A DNA stretch of 64,000 nucleotides from Thalassotalea loyana (GCF_030161435.1 NZ_BSSV01000005.1:186001-250000); one strand, 5' to 3'; counted from the stretch's first letter, positions 1-9,628 are shown. Notes: a model not told the origin generated them from the letters alone. Numbers and translations are program-made.

Positions 1-1
1 T

Positions 2-793
2 GATTTAATTGATCAGTTAGAAGATGATGCCATTCATCTTAATCTTGATCAGCAAGCCGATTATGTTATTAAAAACAGTGGCTTAAAAGCAATGTATGAA
101 GCTGAAAAAGGTGAACGAGCACAAGCACGAATTGAAAACTTGAACGAATTAGTGACGGCGTGTCAGACGTTTGAGAAAGATCCTGAGCTTGAAGAAGAAA
201 TGACCGACCTCAATGCGTTCCTAACGCATGCGTCGCTGGAGGCGGGTGAATCTCAAGCCGATGATTATGAACCAGCGGTGCAACTTATGACGATGCATAG
301 TGCTAAAGGTTTGGAGTTCAAGTTGGTCTTTATTGCTGGGCTTGAGGAAGGAATGTTTCCTTCGCTTCAGTCGGCTGAAGAGATTGGTCGATTAGAAGAA
401 GAGCGACGATTATGTTACGTCGGCATGACACGTGCGATGGAGAAGCTATACTTATGTCATGCGGAGTCACGTCGTTTGTATGGGCAAGAGAAATATCACA
501 AGCAAAGCCGCTTTATACGTGAGCTACCAAGTGAATGTATTGAAGAGATACGATTACAACAACAAGTGAGTCGCCCGGTAACAAGTGGGAGATTCTCATC
601 GACCTTTACTACGGAAAGTTTTGATAATACCGGATTTGCCTTGGGGCAGCAGGTTGTTCATGCCAAGTTTGGCGAAGGTGTAGTACTAAATTATGAAGGC
701 AGTGGAGCGCAAAGTCGCATACAAGTGAACTTTGACCAGTTTGGCAGTAAATGGCTGGTTGTCGCTTACGCTAACCTTCAAGCAGTAAATTGA
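2..793 (+). CDS. uvrD: DNA helicase II UvrD, C-terminal part (5' end outside window)
   Basis: The reading frame is open from the window edge (the first full codon starts at base 2) and ends at 793, giving the last ~263 residues of a protein that is about 720 aa in E. coli. UvrD is a 3'-5' SF1A helicase that unwinds DNA in nucleotide excision and mismatch repair. Visible are the helicase motif V/VI blocks QLMTMHSAKGLEF and EEERRLCYVGMTRA, then the linker and the C-terminal Tudor-like end with HAKFGEGVV and a terminal KWLVVAYANL stretch that matches the E. coli UvrD tail closely and that Rep lacks. The internal ATG at 92 is not the true start, because the same frame continues upstream with UvrD-like sequence. 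A second helicase of the family, rep, lies at 42064. Confidence 0.95.
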   Translation, partial: DLIDQLEDDAIHLNLDQQADYVIKNSGLKAMYEAEKGERAQARIENLNELVTACQTFEKDPELEEEMTDLNAFLTHASLEAGESQADDYEPAVQLMTMHSAKGLEFKLVFIAGLEEGMFPSLQSAEEIGRLEEERRLCYVGMTRAMEKLYLCHAESRRLYGQEKYHKQSRFIRELPSECIEEIRLQQQVSRPVTSGRFSSTFTTESFDNTGFALGQQVVHAKFGEGVVLNYEGSGAQSRIQVNFDQFGSKWLVVAYANLQAVN

Positions 794-806
794 GAGTAAT
801 AAAACT

Positions 807-2066
807 ATGGCAAGAAACTTATTAGTCGTTGAAGACAGTAAACCGATTGCATCGGTTATTCGACAAATTGGCGAAGCGTTAGACTTTAACGTTGTGCTAG
901 CTAAAACACTGTCAGAGGTAGAAGCTATCCTAAATACCGATCAGGAGTTTTTTGCCGCCACAATCGATTATGCATTACCTGATGCACCAGATGGCCAGGC
1001 AATTGAATTGGTTTTAGCAAATCAAATTCCAAGCCTAGTGTTAACGGGTAAAATGGATGACAAAACTCGTGAGCGAATTTTGTCACTTCCTGTTATTGAT
1101 TATATTCCCAAAGAGAACAGTCAAGCGTTCCTTTATTTAAAACGTATATTACATTGGCAAACCACCAACAGCAGCATTGGCGTGCTTGTCGTTGACGATT
1201 CATTATCTGCGCGAAAACATGTGACTGAGCTTTTAAAGCGCAGGAACTTTAAAACCTTTGGTGCGAAAAATGGTGTTGAAGCATTAGAAGTTCTGCACGC
1301 TAACCCAAACATAAAAATGGTTATCACTGATTTAGAGATGCCGGAAATGGATGGCATTGTGTTAACCAATGAGATTCGTAAGAATTACAATCGCGATCAG
1401 TTGTCGATTATTGGTATTTCTGGGGCAACCTCAGGTATTCATTCGGCACGATTCATCAAAAATGGTGCAGACGATTTCTTGAGAAAACCGTTTTGCCCAG
1501 AAGAGTTTTATTGCCGAATCACGCAAAATATCGAAAGTTTGAGTCATATTGAGCAAATTAAGCACGCTGCCAATACCGATTACTTAACAGATTTACCAAA
1601 CCGTCGAGCATTTTTTCAGCAATCACAGCAGTTTATTGCTAAGTGTTTAAAATCAAACGTACCTTATTGTGCCGCAATGATTGATTTAGACCACTTTAAA
1701 CAAATCAACGATAATTACGGACATGAAGCTGGCGACCATGTGTTGAAGGTTGTCTCGTTATATATGCGTAAGTATCTTGGTAATAGTGTTCTAGGGCGCA
1801 TGGGTGGTGAAGAGTTTGCGGTTATTTTAGCTGGCGTTAATGAAGATCAAATGTATTCAAAATTAGATGATTTTCGTCGCGAGTTATCTATTCAGCAAGT
1901 GCCATTTGAAGACAATGCTATTTCAGTATCTGTCAGTATCGGTGTTGCGATGAACGTTAAAGCCGCTGTCGCTCAACAACTAAATATGGCGGATTCGGCG
2001 CTTTATAACGCCAAAGAAAATGGTCGTAATCAGGTTGTGATTCACGGTGACGAACACGAGGATTAA
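807..2066 (+). CDS. Response regulator with two receiver domains and a GGDEF output domain (PleD-like diguanylate cyclase)
   Basis: A 419-aa cytoplasmic protein. Receiver 1 is about residues 4-115 (VVEDS start, acidic site in TIDYALPD). Receiver 2 is about 124-245 (VVDDS, phosphoacceptor in ITDLEMPEMDG, conserved KPF). The GGDEF domain is about 255-415, with the active-site motif GGEEF intact, so it should make cyclic-di-GMP from two GTP. The usual RxxD inhibitory site just before the motif is not visible, so product inhibition may be absent. The REC-REC-GGDEF order is that of Caulobacter PleD. It starts 13 bases after uvrD and ends at a shared terminator. The cognate sensor kinase is not adjacent, and its input signal cannot be told from the sequence. 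Confidence 0.9.
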   Translation: MARNLLVVEDSKPIASVIRQIGEALDFNVVLAKTLSEVEAILNTDQEFFAATIDYALPDAPDGQAIELVLANQIPSLVLTGKMDDKTRERILSLPVIDYIPKENSQAFLYLKRILHWQTTNSSIGVLVVDDSLSARKHVTELLKRRNFKTFGAKNGVEALEVLHANPNIKMVITDLEMPEMDGIVLTNEIRKNYNRDQLSIIGISGATSGIHSARFIKNGADDFLRKPFCPEEFYCRITQNIESLSHIEQIKHAANTDYLTDLPNRRAFFQQSQQFIAKCLKSNVPYCAAMIDLDHFKQINDNYGHEAGDHVLKVVSLYMRKYLGNSVLGRMGGEEFAVILAGVNEDQMYSKLDDFRRELSIQQVPFEDNAISVSVSIGVAMNVKAAVAQQLNMADSALYNAKENGRNQVVIHGDEHED

Positions 2067-2090
2067 ACTTCTCTCGTTTTGCTTAACAGT

Positions 2091-2120
2091 AAAAAGCCCG
2101 CTATTTTAGCGGGCTTTTTT
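2091..2120. terminator. Bidirectional intrinsic terminator
   Basis: The arms AAAAAGCCCGCTA and TAGCGGGCTTTTTT flank a short TTT loop, so there is a T-run on both strands. It sits between the convergent ends of the PleD-like gene (+) and the ABC permease gene (-) and can serve both. Confidence 0.9.
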
Positions 2121-2126
2121 GTTTCA

Positions 2127-4634
2127 TCACTCATACCTTAATGAGTTTACAGGGTTTTTGTTAGCGACCTTTGCTGCGTTTCCACCAACGGTTAGCCAAG
2201 CAATAATTAACGACATGACGCCAACAAATAGACAAATTGGAATCAAGTACCATGCCTCTATCCGGTAAGGGAAGTTTTGCAACCAAGCGAGCATGAAATA
2301 ACAAACGATTGGCCAAGCGATAATATTTGCAAGTAGTACCGGTTTTGAAAATTGCCAAATGAGCAATTTAACAATATCAGTAACCTTCGCTCCCATGACT
2401 TTTCGAATACCGATTTCTTTTGTACGACGCTCAACGGTAAACGCAGATAAGCCGTATAGACCTAAACAAGCAACAATGATTGCTAAAGCAGAGAATGCGA
2501 GTAACAACTTGGCTGTGGTTGCTTCATCTTGATATTGGGCAGCCATCATCTCCGACAAAAACTGTAAATCAATTGGCTGGAGTGGGACTTGTTCTTTCCA
2601 AACCGCTTCAACTTGGTTGATCAGTTGTGGCATGTCGTTGGTTTTAAAGGCAATGTTTGCAACGTTAAAACGTGTTGGATCTAATGTATAAACTGATGCT
2701 CTAATGCCGAATTTTATCGAACGAAAATGTAGGTCTGGAATAACACCAATGATGGTATATTCGTAGTGACCCGACGTTAATGTTTTACCTACAAGCTGAG
2801 AAACGTCGGTAAAGCCAAGCTTGGTTGCTGCCGTTCTGTTGACAATAATACTTGCTTGCGACATCCCTTCAGCACCGTCAGTTCTAGATTGCACCTGATC
2901 TGTGCCGTAATTCTCATCAAACAGTCTTCCTGCGATTGGAGTCACGCCATAACTTTCAAAAAAGCCATAGCCCATATTGTGGTAATTCAAAACGATAGGC
3001 TCTACTTTATCGCCGTTTTGATTTGGTTCAACTAAGGTGTATTGCGTGTTGTTTTCATAATCTTGCGTTGGCGACTCCGATGAAAATGACACGTCCGTTA
3101 CGCCAGGAACCTTCAATAGAGCCTGCTCTAAGCTTTCAGCACTGTCTCTTGCCGTTCTGATATTTAGGACTAATTTATTATCGTAACGGTAGCCGACATC
3201 CGCATCGACCGAATAGAGCGTTTGGCCATAAACAACCAAGGTTGCAATAACCAACATGATAGATGTTGAAAACTGAGCAACTACCAGTGCACTTCTTAAT
3301 TTCGTAGAACTTTGCGATTCAGAACTTTTACTTGCCTTTAAAATATGACCTGGTAAGAATTTTGATAAATAAATTGCCGGGTAAATACCTGCGGCTAGGC
3401 CAACGGCAGTCGCAACAAGTAATAAGTCGAGCATTAACATAGGGTCGTTAAACAGTTGAAGCTGTAAGTCTTTAATAATCACTTTGTTATAAAGTGGTAA
3501 GACTAATTCTGCAGCGGCCAATGCAAATAATAGCGCGATAAAAACTAGGGTCAGCGCTTCACTGAGAAATTGGACAGCGACTTGAAATCTGCTTGCACCT
3601 AATACCTTGCGCATGGCGACTTCTTTTGCGCGTTTGCTGGCTTTTGCGGTCGAAAGGTTCATGAAATTAATACAAGCAATCACAAGAACAAGAATAGCGA
3701 CGACCGTAAACGTTTTGATCATGTTAGCGTCACCCATTGGTGTTAGGTCACCCATGCTACCTGCGTCACGCTTTGCGTGGAGATGAAGATCTGGAACTGA
3801 CATTACTTTCAAGCTAACAAAATCCGTTACTTTTGCCCCTTCAGCTTGCTCTCCTAAGAAGTTGGTCACCATATCTAGAAACGGACTTTCGTTGTTTAAC
3901 CAGTAAGTTATTCTTTCTTGCAATTGTTCAATAGTTGCGGATTCTTTGAGCTTGAAATAAGTGTAAACATTGACACTATTCCAGGTGTGCACAACGTTGG
4001 TATCATCAGCAAAAAGCGCAGGATTAAAATAAAATAGGAAATTTACATCTAAATGCGTCGCACTTGGTAAGTCTTTTATCACGCCTGTGATTACTGCATT
4101 TGCCGGGCCACCTGCCAAACAGCAGAATGTCATGGTTTCTCCAATTACATCCGTGCGACCAAAGTATTTGTAGGCCATTTCTTCTGTAACGAGCATATCC
4201 ATTGGTTTAGCGAATGAACTTGCGCGGTCTCCGTGGACAAATGGCAGATCAAATACATCTAAAAAGCTTGAATCAACCATCGTGACTTGCTCACTAAATC
4301 CTTCGTTGTTTTGCTGAACCGTCATACCAAATTGAATCAGCCTAACACCGGTCTCGACTTCTGCTGTCGCATAGTCCCTAATCGCCTCCATCATACGTCC
4401 AGCTGAACGCACCGTTAAAAACGGTGGCTGGTTAGGCATAGTATAAGCGGTATGGATACGAACAAGTCGATCACTATCCGTCAGCCATTGATCATAGCCC
4501 GATTCATCTTTGACAAATAACATGATCAAAATACAAGACATCAAACCCAATGCGAGGCCAAATATATTTATCGCTGAGAAAATCCCATTTTTAAGGATAT
4601 TTCTCCAAGCCGTAATTAAGTAGTTTTTAAACAT
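2127..4634 (-). CDS. ABC transporter permease, MacB/FtsX family with duplicated FtsX domain
   Basis: An 835-aa inner-membrane protein. It has an N-terminal membrane helix (about residues 17-40), a large periplasmic MacB_PCD-type domain, a three-helix FtsX block beginning about residue 320 and followed by the family motif AKEVAMRKVLGAS, then a second periplasmic domain and a second FtsX block after KEIGIRKVMGAK. The duplication makes it twice the size of MacB's membrane part, an arrangement common in peptide or antibiotic exporters that lack a fused ATPase. It is the last gene of a minus-strand operon behind the ATPase (14-base gap) and the adaptor. The substrate is unknown. Export of an antimicrobial or envelope-stress compound is inference from the family. 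Confidence 0.88.
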   Translation of the reverse strand: MFKNYLITAWRNILKNGIFSAINIFGLALGLMSCILIMLFVKDESGYDQWLTDSDRLVRIHTAYTMPNQPPFLTVRSAGRMMEAIRDYATAEVETGVRLIQFGMTVQQNNEGFSEQVTMVDSSFLDVFDLPFVHGDRASSFAKPMDMLVTEEMAYKYFGRTDVIGETMTFCCLAGGPANAVITGVIKDLPSATHLDVNFLFYFNPALFADDTNVVHTWNSVNVYTYFKLKESATIEQLQERITYWLNNESPFLDMVTNFLGEQAEGAKVTDFVSLKVMSVPDLHLHAKRDAGSMGDLTPMGDANMIKTFTVVAILVLVIACINFMNLSTAKASKRAKEVAMRKVLGASRFQVAVQFLSEALTLVFIALLFALAAAELVLPLYNKVIIKDLQLQLFNDPMLMLDLLLVATAVGLAAGIYPAIYLSKFLPGHILKASKSSESQSSTKLRSALVVAQFSTSIMLVIATLVVYGQTLYSVDADVGYRYDNKLVLNIRTARDSAESLEQALLKVPGVTDVSFSSESPTQDYENNTQYTLVEPNQNGDKVEPIVLNYHNMGYGFFESYGVTPIAGRLFDENYGTDQVQSRTDGAEGMSQASIIVNRTAATKLGFTDVSQLVGKTLTSGHYEYTIIGVIPDLHFRSIKFGIRASVYTLDPTRFNVANIAFKTNDMPQLINQVEAVWKEQVPLQPIDLQFLSEMMAAQYQDEATTAKLLLAFSALAIIVACLGLYGLSAFTVERRTKEIGIRKVMGAKVTDIVKLLIWQFSKPVLLANIIAWPIVCYFMLAWLQNFPYRIEAWYLIPICLFVGVMSLIIAWLTVGGNAAKVANKNPVNSLRYE

Positions 4635-4648
4635 AAGTTTCCCCTACC

Positions 4649-5329
4649 TTAGGCTGCACGTACATTTTCAGTCACAACATTGCCATCAAACAGATTAATT
4701 GTCCGTTTGGCATAGTCTGCATGTGCTGGACTATGAGTTACCATGATGATGGTCGTACCGGCTTCGTTTAGCGCTTGAAGCATTTCCATTACCTCTTGGC
4801 CATGGGCACTATCTAGGTTACCTGTAGGCTCATCCGCTAAAATCATTTTTTGGTCGCCCACGACCGCGCGGGCTACCGCAACACGTTGTTGCTGACCACC
4901 AGAGAGCTGGCTTGGCATATGCTTAGCGCGATGTGCGATTCCCACTTGGTCCATGACCTTTTCTACACGTGTTTTGCGCTCGGTAGGAGAGATATTGTGA
5001 TAAAGCAATGCGAGCTCTATATTTTCTTCTACGGTTAATTCATCAATGAGATTGAAGTTCTGGAAAATAAAACCGATATTCTTTTTTCGAATTTCTGCAA
5101 GTTGAGCTTCACTGTATGTTGCGATTTCTTCATCTTGGAAATAGTACTGTCCAGATGTTGGTGTATCTAACATGCCAATCGTATTAAGTAAGGTTGATTT
5201 ACCACAACCTGATGGGCCCATAATGGCAACAAATTCACCTTGTTCAATTTCAATATTGACATTATTTAGCGCTAACGTTTCGACATCTTCCGTTTGATAT
5301 ACGCGAGTTAAGTTATGTAGTTTAAGCAT
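4649..5329 (-). CDS. ABC transporter ATP-binding protein (LolD/MacB-type)
   Basis: A 226-aa cytoplasmic ATPase with all the expected motifs: Walker A GPSGCGKST at residues 38-46, Q-loop near 90, signature LSGGQ at 142-146 followed by QQR, Walker B MILADEPT about 162-169, and the switch histidine in VTHS. The length and the sequence LDTPTSG are typical of the LolD/MacB/YknY subfamily, which powers mechanotransmission exporters with FtsX-type permeases. It lies between the adaptor gene (34-base gap) and the permease gene (14-base gap), so the three make a tripartite efflux system that would need a TolC-like outer-membrane channel not encoded here. Confidence 0.93.
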   Translation of the reverse strand: MLKLHNLTRVYQTEDVETLALNNVNIEIEQGEFVAIMGPSGCGKSTLLNTIGMLDTPTSGQYYFQDEEIATYSEAQLAEIRKKNIGFIFQNFNLIDELTVEENIELALLYHNISPTERKTRVEKVMDQVGIAHRAKHMPSQLSGGQQQRVAVARAVVGDQKMILADEPTGNLDSAHGQEVMEMLQALNEAGTTIIMVTHSPAHADYAKRTINLFDGNVVTENVRAA

Positions 5330-5363
5330 GATTTTCTTCCTTTAATTCTTATATATATTCGTT

Positions 5364-6662
5364 TTATTCTTTGTTTAACGCGAGGCGTTGCATATCTTGA
5401 TAGCTGGTGTAAGGGCTTGTGATCACTCGTTCACCTACTTCTAACCCGTCTAACACTTCAATAAATTGGTTGTTTCGTCTGCCCAAGCGAATATTTCGTT
5501 TAACCGCTTCACTGCCGTCACGGGTAACGACGAAAATCCAGTTTCCGCCTGTGTCTTGATAAAATGCGCCACTTGGAATAAGTACGGCTTTACTTGCGTC
5601 ACCTAAGGTAAGTTTGGTTTGTACTGTCTGGCCTCGACGAATATCAGCTGGTTGCTTACCTTTGAAGGTGAAATCAACTTCAAACTGACCATTTTGGACT
5701 TGTGGATAAATTTTGCTGATGGTTAATGGATACTGCTTAAATTGCGCTGATTGACCAATATCAACGCGGCTTAAGTAGAACTCATCGATAAAAGCAGTGA
5801 CTTTGAAGTCGTTTGGTGTGTCTATTTGACCAATTCTCTCGCCGCGGCCAATACTCTGACCTACTTCAATATTAAAACCTGAAAGCTTACCTGCCACCGG
5901 CGCTTTAACATTCATGTTGTCCAAGTTTTGACGTGAAATTGCCAAGTTGCTTTCAAGGCGCTGGCTGGTCTCTTTCAAGAAGGATAATTGTGATTCCTGC
6001 ATACGGGTGTCTGATGCTTGGCTTTCAAGGGTAATGGCCAGACGATTTTTGTACCAAGCAAGAGTATCGCGAGTATCGGCAAATTGGGATTGAGAAACTG
6101 CACCACTAGCGATTAATTCTTCTTCGCGTGCTAATTGACGCGTTAGCAGCTTAATTTGATATTCAATGTCAATGAGGTTGCTTTTGTGGCGTAAGCGATT
6201 CTGCTCAAGGCTGAGCTCAATCGAACGCATATTGTTAAGTTGCTCGGCAACACGAGCTTCATTGCTCAATACGTTAAGTTGCAGTGACGCATTCGACAAC
6301 TCGACGATTAAATCGCCTGCTTTCAGTTCTACGCCGTCTTCAACAAGAATACGTTCAACACGCCCGCCTTCAATCGCATCTAAGTACACTGTTTTAGCTG
6401 GTGCAATTCGGCCTCTTATCGGAATGAAGTCTTCAAAAGTACCTTCGGTCACTGACGAGATAACAATGCGCTCGCTGTTTACGGAGAGTGTTTTTCCAGT
6501 ACCTTGGCTAAAAATATTGAAAATAAACCAGCCAAGGATAAGCACGACCAACGTCAAAAGAGCAAACTTTTTCCATGGTGCTTTTGGCTTTTCGACTTTG
6601 CGATCCATTCCTGCACCTGTTACTGCACTTGATTGTTTTACTGCTTTTAATGAGTTGTTCAT
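5364..6662 (-). CDS. Efflux periplasmic adaptor (HlyD/MacA family membrane fusion protein)
   Basis: A 432-aa protein anchored by one N-terminal helix at about residues 31-50 (FALLTLVVLILGWFIFNIF). After it come a first lipoyl half-motif (VERILVEDGVELKAGDLIVEL), a long alpha-helical hairpin with coiled-coil character (about 135-255), a second lipoyl half (MNVKAPVAGKLS) and beta-barrel and membrane-proximal domains. This is the MacA-like order. It is the first gene of the minus-strand operon, so a sigma-54-like promoter about 75-90 bases upstream would drive all three efflux genes. Its job would be to link the inner-membrane ABC pump to an outer-membrane channel. Confidence 0.9.
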   Translation of the reverse strand: MNNSLKAVKQSSAVTGAGMDRKVEKPKAPWKKFALLTLVVLILGWFIFNIFSQGTGKTLSVNSERIVISSVTEGTFEDFIPIRGRIAPAKTVYLDAIEGGRVERILVEDGVELKAGDLIVELSNASLQLNVLSNEARVAEQLNNMRSIELSLEQNRLRHKSNLIDIEYQIKLLTRQLAREEELIASGAVSQSQFADTRDTLAWYKNRLAITLESQASDTRMQESQLSFLKETSQRLESNLAISRQNLDNMNVKAPVAGKLSGFNIEVGQSIGRGERIGQIDTPNDFKVTAFIDEFYLSRVDIGQSAQFKQYPLTISKIYPQVQNGQFEVDFTFKGKQPADIRRGQTVQTKLTLGDASKAVLIPSGAFYQDTGGNWIFVVTRDGSEAVKRNIRLGRRNNQFIEVLDGLEVGERVITSPYTSYQDMQRLALNKE

Positions 6663-6736
6663 AAGTAACTACTATGTCCGTTATGTGATTTACAAGTGCA
6701 TCCATAATGCATTGCACTCGATATTGCATAGATAGC

Positions 6737-6753
6737 TACAATAATTGCGCCAA
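6737..6753 (-). promoter_or_regulatory. Probable sigma-54 (-24/-12) promoter of the efflux operon
   Basis: Read on the minus strand the site is TTGGCGCAATTATTGTA. The GG of the -24 element and the GT in the -12 position are 12 bases apart, as in the consensus TGGCAC-N5-TTGC. The one deviation is GT for GC at -12. The predicted start lies near 6726, giving a leader of about 65 bases before the adaptor gene. The adjacent divergent gene encodes a sigma-54 activator with an intact GAFTGA motif, which supports the call. Confidence 0.6.
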
Positions 6754-6814
6754 CTTTTAATTTGTTGATTTTATTAGTTTTTTGATTTTTCGTCCGAAAT
6801 TTAAGTGAAATAAC

Positions 6815-6851
6815 TGTACGTTTATGAACACTAGGTGTACGTTAATGAACA
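6815..6851. promoter_or_regulatory. Tandem 16-bp repeats, probable enhancer (UAS) for the sigma-54 activator
   Basis: TGTACGTTTATGAACA (6815-6830) and TGTACGTTAATGAACA (6836-6851) differ at one base and repeat with a 21-base period, two helical turns, so both face the same side of the DNA. Each copy has a partial dyad (TGT...ACA). They are centred about 105 bases upstream of the predicted efflux-operon start and 35 bases before the activator's own start codon, so they could serve for activation and for autoregulation. Confidence 0.6.
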
Positions 6852-6885
6852 GTTAATCTATAGAAAATAGACCAAGGTCGCCCTG

Positions 6886-8286
6886 TTGAAAGAACCAGCA
6901 CATATTTTGATTGTCGATGATGACGAGGACATTCTCGTTGCCGGAAAACTCTTATTAAAGCGAAAGTTTACACAAGTAGATATCTGTAATCGGCCTGAGC
7001 AGCTGCCTGTTTTGCTCAAGGAAGCTGATATCGATGTCGTACTATTAGATATGAATTTTGGCCCAGGAGAAAGCTCTGGTGAGCAAGGTTTTCATTGGCT
7101 CAAGGAAGTAAAACGATTAAATCCAAATATCGTTGTTATTATGATCACAGCGCACGGTGGAGTAGACATTGCCGTAGAAGCAATTAAACAGGGAGCCACT
7201 GATTTTATTGCTAAACCATGGCATAACGAAAAGGTGATTGCGACAGTTTCAACGGCGCTCGAATTGAAAAGAACGCGGATGGAATCAGCTTCACTTAAAG
7301 TGGTCAATCAAGCACTTGTACAAGCAACGGTGAACACGAATGAACATATTATTGGTCAATCGCAGACGATTAACGATGTGCTTTCCATTATTAGCCGAGC
7401 CGCACCTACAGATGCTAATGTATTGATCTTAGGGGAAAACGGTACGGGTAAAGAGCTCATTGCTCGAGAACTTCACCAGCAAAGCCAACGCCGAGGCCAA
7501 GTATTTATTTCAGTAGATTTGGGCGCGATTTCAGAGTCATTATTTGAAAGTGAGTTGTTTGGCCACAAGAAAGGTGCGTTTACTGGCGCACAACAAGATC
7601 GTGTTGGGAAAATTCAAGCAGCCGAGGGAGGCACATTATTTCTCGATGAGATTGGCAATTTACCTTTGCATTTGCAAGCAAAATTACTCACGGTATTAGC
7701 ACAAAGAAAAGTTACGCCTGTTGGCAGTAATGTTGAAACACCATTCAATGTTCGGATAGTTGCGGCGACCAATATCGATAAAAGCCAATTGACTAACGAA
7801 GCATACTTTCGTCAAGATTTGTTATTCCGCTTGAATACCGTTGAAGTTACACTTCCGCCACTAAGAGAGCGTGGCGCTGACATTATTGAAATAGCGCTTC
7901 ATTTCCTCGATGTTTATGCGAAAAAATACCAAAAGCCATCACTTGTGTTACCAGAGGAAACCAAGCAAGCGATGTTGGATTATGCATGGCCGGGTAATGT
8001 TCGAGCACTACGTCATGCGATTGAACGCGCTGTGATCCTCTCGGAAAATGATATGTTAACGCCATTTGATTTGCAGTTACCAGCTGAACAACAAACCGTT
8101 TCGAATGCTACTCCACAAGAGCAAAACAATGAATCACTCCCTACCGATTTAAATCTTGAAGCACTTGAAAAAATGGCAATTTCTCAAGCGTTGCGAAAGC
8201 ACAAATATAATATCAGCCACTCAGCAAAAGAATTAGGACTAACGCGAGCTGCACTGTATCGAAGGATGGAAAAGCATGGGCTTTAA
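6886..8286 (+). CDS. Sigma-54-dependent response regulator (NtrC family)
   Basis: A 466-aa protein starting with TTG. The receiver domain (about residues 1-125) has the acidic pair DDD and phosphoacceptor Asp55 (LLDMNFG), with the conserved Lys in AKPW. The AAA+ domain (about 150-390) has Walker A GENGTGKE and GAFTGA at residues 230-235, the loop that contacts sigma-54, so it should activate sigma-54 promoters. A Fis-type helix-turn-helix closes the protein (HSAKELGLTRAALYRRMEKHGL region). It overlaps the downstream kinase gene by 11 bases and is divergent from the efflux operon, which is therefore the obvious target. The cue is unknown. Confidence 0.94.
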   Translation: MKEPAHILIVDDDEDILVAGKLLLKRKFTQVDICNRPEQLPVLLKEADIDVVLLDMNFGPGESSGEQGFHWLKEVKRLNPNIVVIMITAHGGVDIAVEAIKQGATDFIAKPWHNEKVIATVSTALELKRTRMESASLKVVNQALVQATVNTNEHIIGQSQTINDVLSIISRAAPTDANVLILGENGTGKELIARELHQQSQRRGQVFISVDLGAISESLFESELFGHKKGAFTGAQQDRVGKIQAAEGGTLFLDEIGNLPLHLQAKLLTVLAQRKVTPVGSNVETPFNVRIVAATNIDKSQLTNEAYFRQDLLFRLNTVEVTLPPLRERGADIIEIALHFLDVYAKKYQKPSLVLPEETKQAMLDYAWPGNVRALRHAIERAVILSENDMLTPFDLQLPAEQQTVSNATPQEQNNESLPTDLNLEALEKMAISQALRKHKYNISHSAKELGLTRAALYRRMEKHGL

Positions 8287-9628
8287 GAAATTTTCAATGC
8301 TCATTATTGCTCGTACCATGCTAGCAATGCTATCGCTATTGTTATTGGGCTTTTTTATCAGTAGCGAAGGTTATCATGCAGCGACTATCATGCTGACGCT
8401 GTTGCTGGTTGCACAGTTAGCAGAGCTGACGAACTTTGTTAACAAAACCAATAATGAACTAGTACGCTTTTTCTCAGCCGCAAGACATGCAGACTACTCT
8501 CAGAGATTCGACTTAACAAAACTAGGATCAGGTTTTGATGAATTGGGTCATGCTTTTGGCGATATTCTTAAAAGATTACAAGAAGCTCGAACACAACAAG
8601 AAGAAGCTTTTAGACATCTCAAGGCCGTTGTCGAGCATGTTCCAGTACCGCTTATCAGTATTACAACATCTAACCAATTAACCCTTTGGAACAATAGTGC
8701 TCGTCGACTATTTGGCACTCACCCTGTCACTAAATTATCAGATTTGGATGTTTTCTCGGTGGACTTTTCTCAGCAACTTCTGACTCTTGCTCCTGGAGAG
8801 CGATCACTGATTACAATCTCGATTGATGGTGTACAACACCAATTGAGCATTGCTGCGACGGAAATTATTCTTGGTCAACGCAAAGAACAATTGATTAGCT
8901 TACAGGATATTCAATCGGAATTGGATGCTGCCCAATTAGAGGCATGGCAAGACTTAGTGAGAGTACTTACCCATGAAATCATGAATAGTATTACGCCAGT
9001 AGCCTCACTTGCGAAAACAGCGGTTGATTTGGTGGATGACGTGGTCATCCAGTTAGCTAAGCAGCCTAATATTGTTGATGAGTTAAGTGACGTTAAAGAT
9101 GCCGTCAATACGGTGGCTCGACGAAGTGATGGCCTAATGCAATTTGTTACCAGTTACAGACAGCTGACTCGGCTTCCACCACCCAATAAACAACCTGTAA
9201 ATATCCATAGTATTTTTCAAGAAATTGAACGGTTAGCTTGTCAGACATGGCCAGAGCTAGGGGTAAATTATCAATTTGATGTAACGCCACAGACGCTAAC
9301 GATTAATGCTGACCGCGATATGCTGACACAAGTCATGATCAATTTACTAAAAAACGCAGAGCATGCCGTTGCCGCATCAGCTCACCCTGAAGTGATAGTA
9401 TCTGCAAAATTAAATAACCGTGGGCGTGTAGTCATCGAAGTAAGGGATAATGGCGCTGGCATAGCGCCGGATATCGTGGAGAAAATATTTGTCCCGTTTT
9501 TTACGACTAAACGTGAAGGCTCGGGTGTTGGCTTAGCGTTGACTCGACAAATTATGTTAGCACATGGTGGTTTTGTTTCGTTATCTAGCGAAAATGACCA
9601 CGGGACAAGTTTTCACTTAACTTTTTAG
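8276..9628 (+). CDS. Membrane sensor histidine kinase (NtrY-like), partner of the upstream regulator
   Basis: A 450-aa protein. Two hydrophobic segments near the N terminus (about residues 8-50) leave almost no periplasmic loop, so the signal is probably sensed in or from the membrane. A linker and a PAS-like region (about 110-215) follow. The dimerisation/phosphoacceptor block has His233 in LTHEIMNSITP. The catalytic ATPase domain shows the N-box NLLKNAEHA, the G1 box DNGAGI and the G2 box GSGVGLAL. The gene overlaps the response regulator gene by 11 bases, so they form one two-component unit. Its 3' end overlaps the convergent rarD by 12 bases. Confidence 0.92.
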   Translation: MGFKKFSMLIIARTMLAMLSLLLLGFFISSEGYHAATIMLTLLLVAQLAELTNFVNKTNNELVRFFSAARHADYSQRFDLTKLGSGFDELGHAFGDILKRLQEARTQQEEAFRHLKAVVEHVPVPLISITTSNQLTLWNNSARRLFGTHPVTKLSDLDVFSVDFSQQLLTLAPGERSLITISIDGVQHQLSIAATEIILGQRKEQLISLQDIQSELDAAQLEAWQDLVRVLTHEIMNSITPVASLAKTAVDLVDDVVIQLAKQPNIVDELSDVKDAVNTVARRSDGLMQFVTSYRQLTRLPPPNKQPVNIHSIFQEIERLACQTWPELGVNYQFDVTPQTLTINADRDMLTQVMINLLKNAEHAVAASAHPEVIVSAKLNNRGRVVIEVRDNGAGIAPDIVEKIFVPFFTTKREGSGVGLALTRQIMLAHGGFVSLSSENDHGTSFHLTF

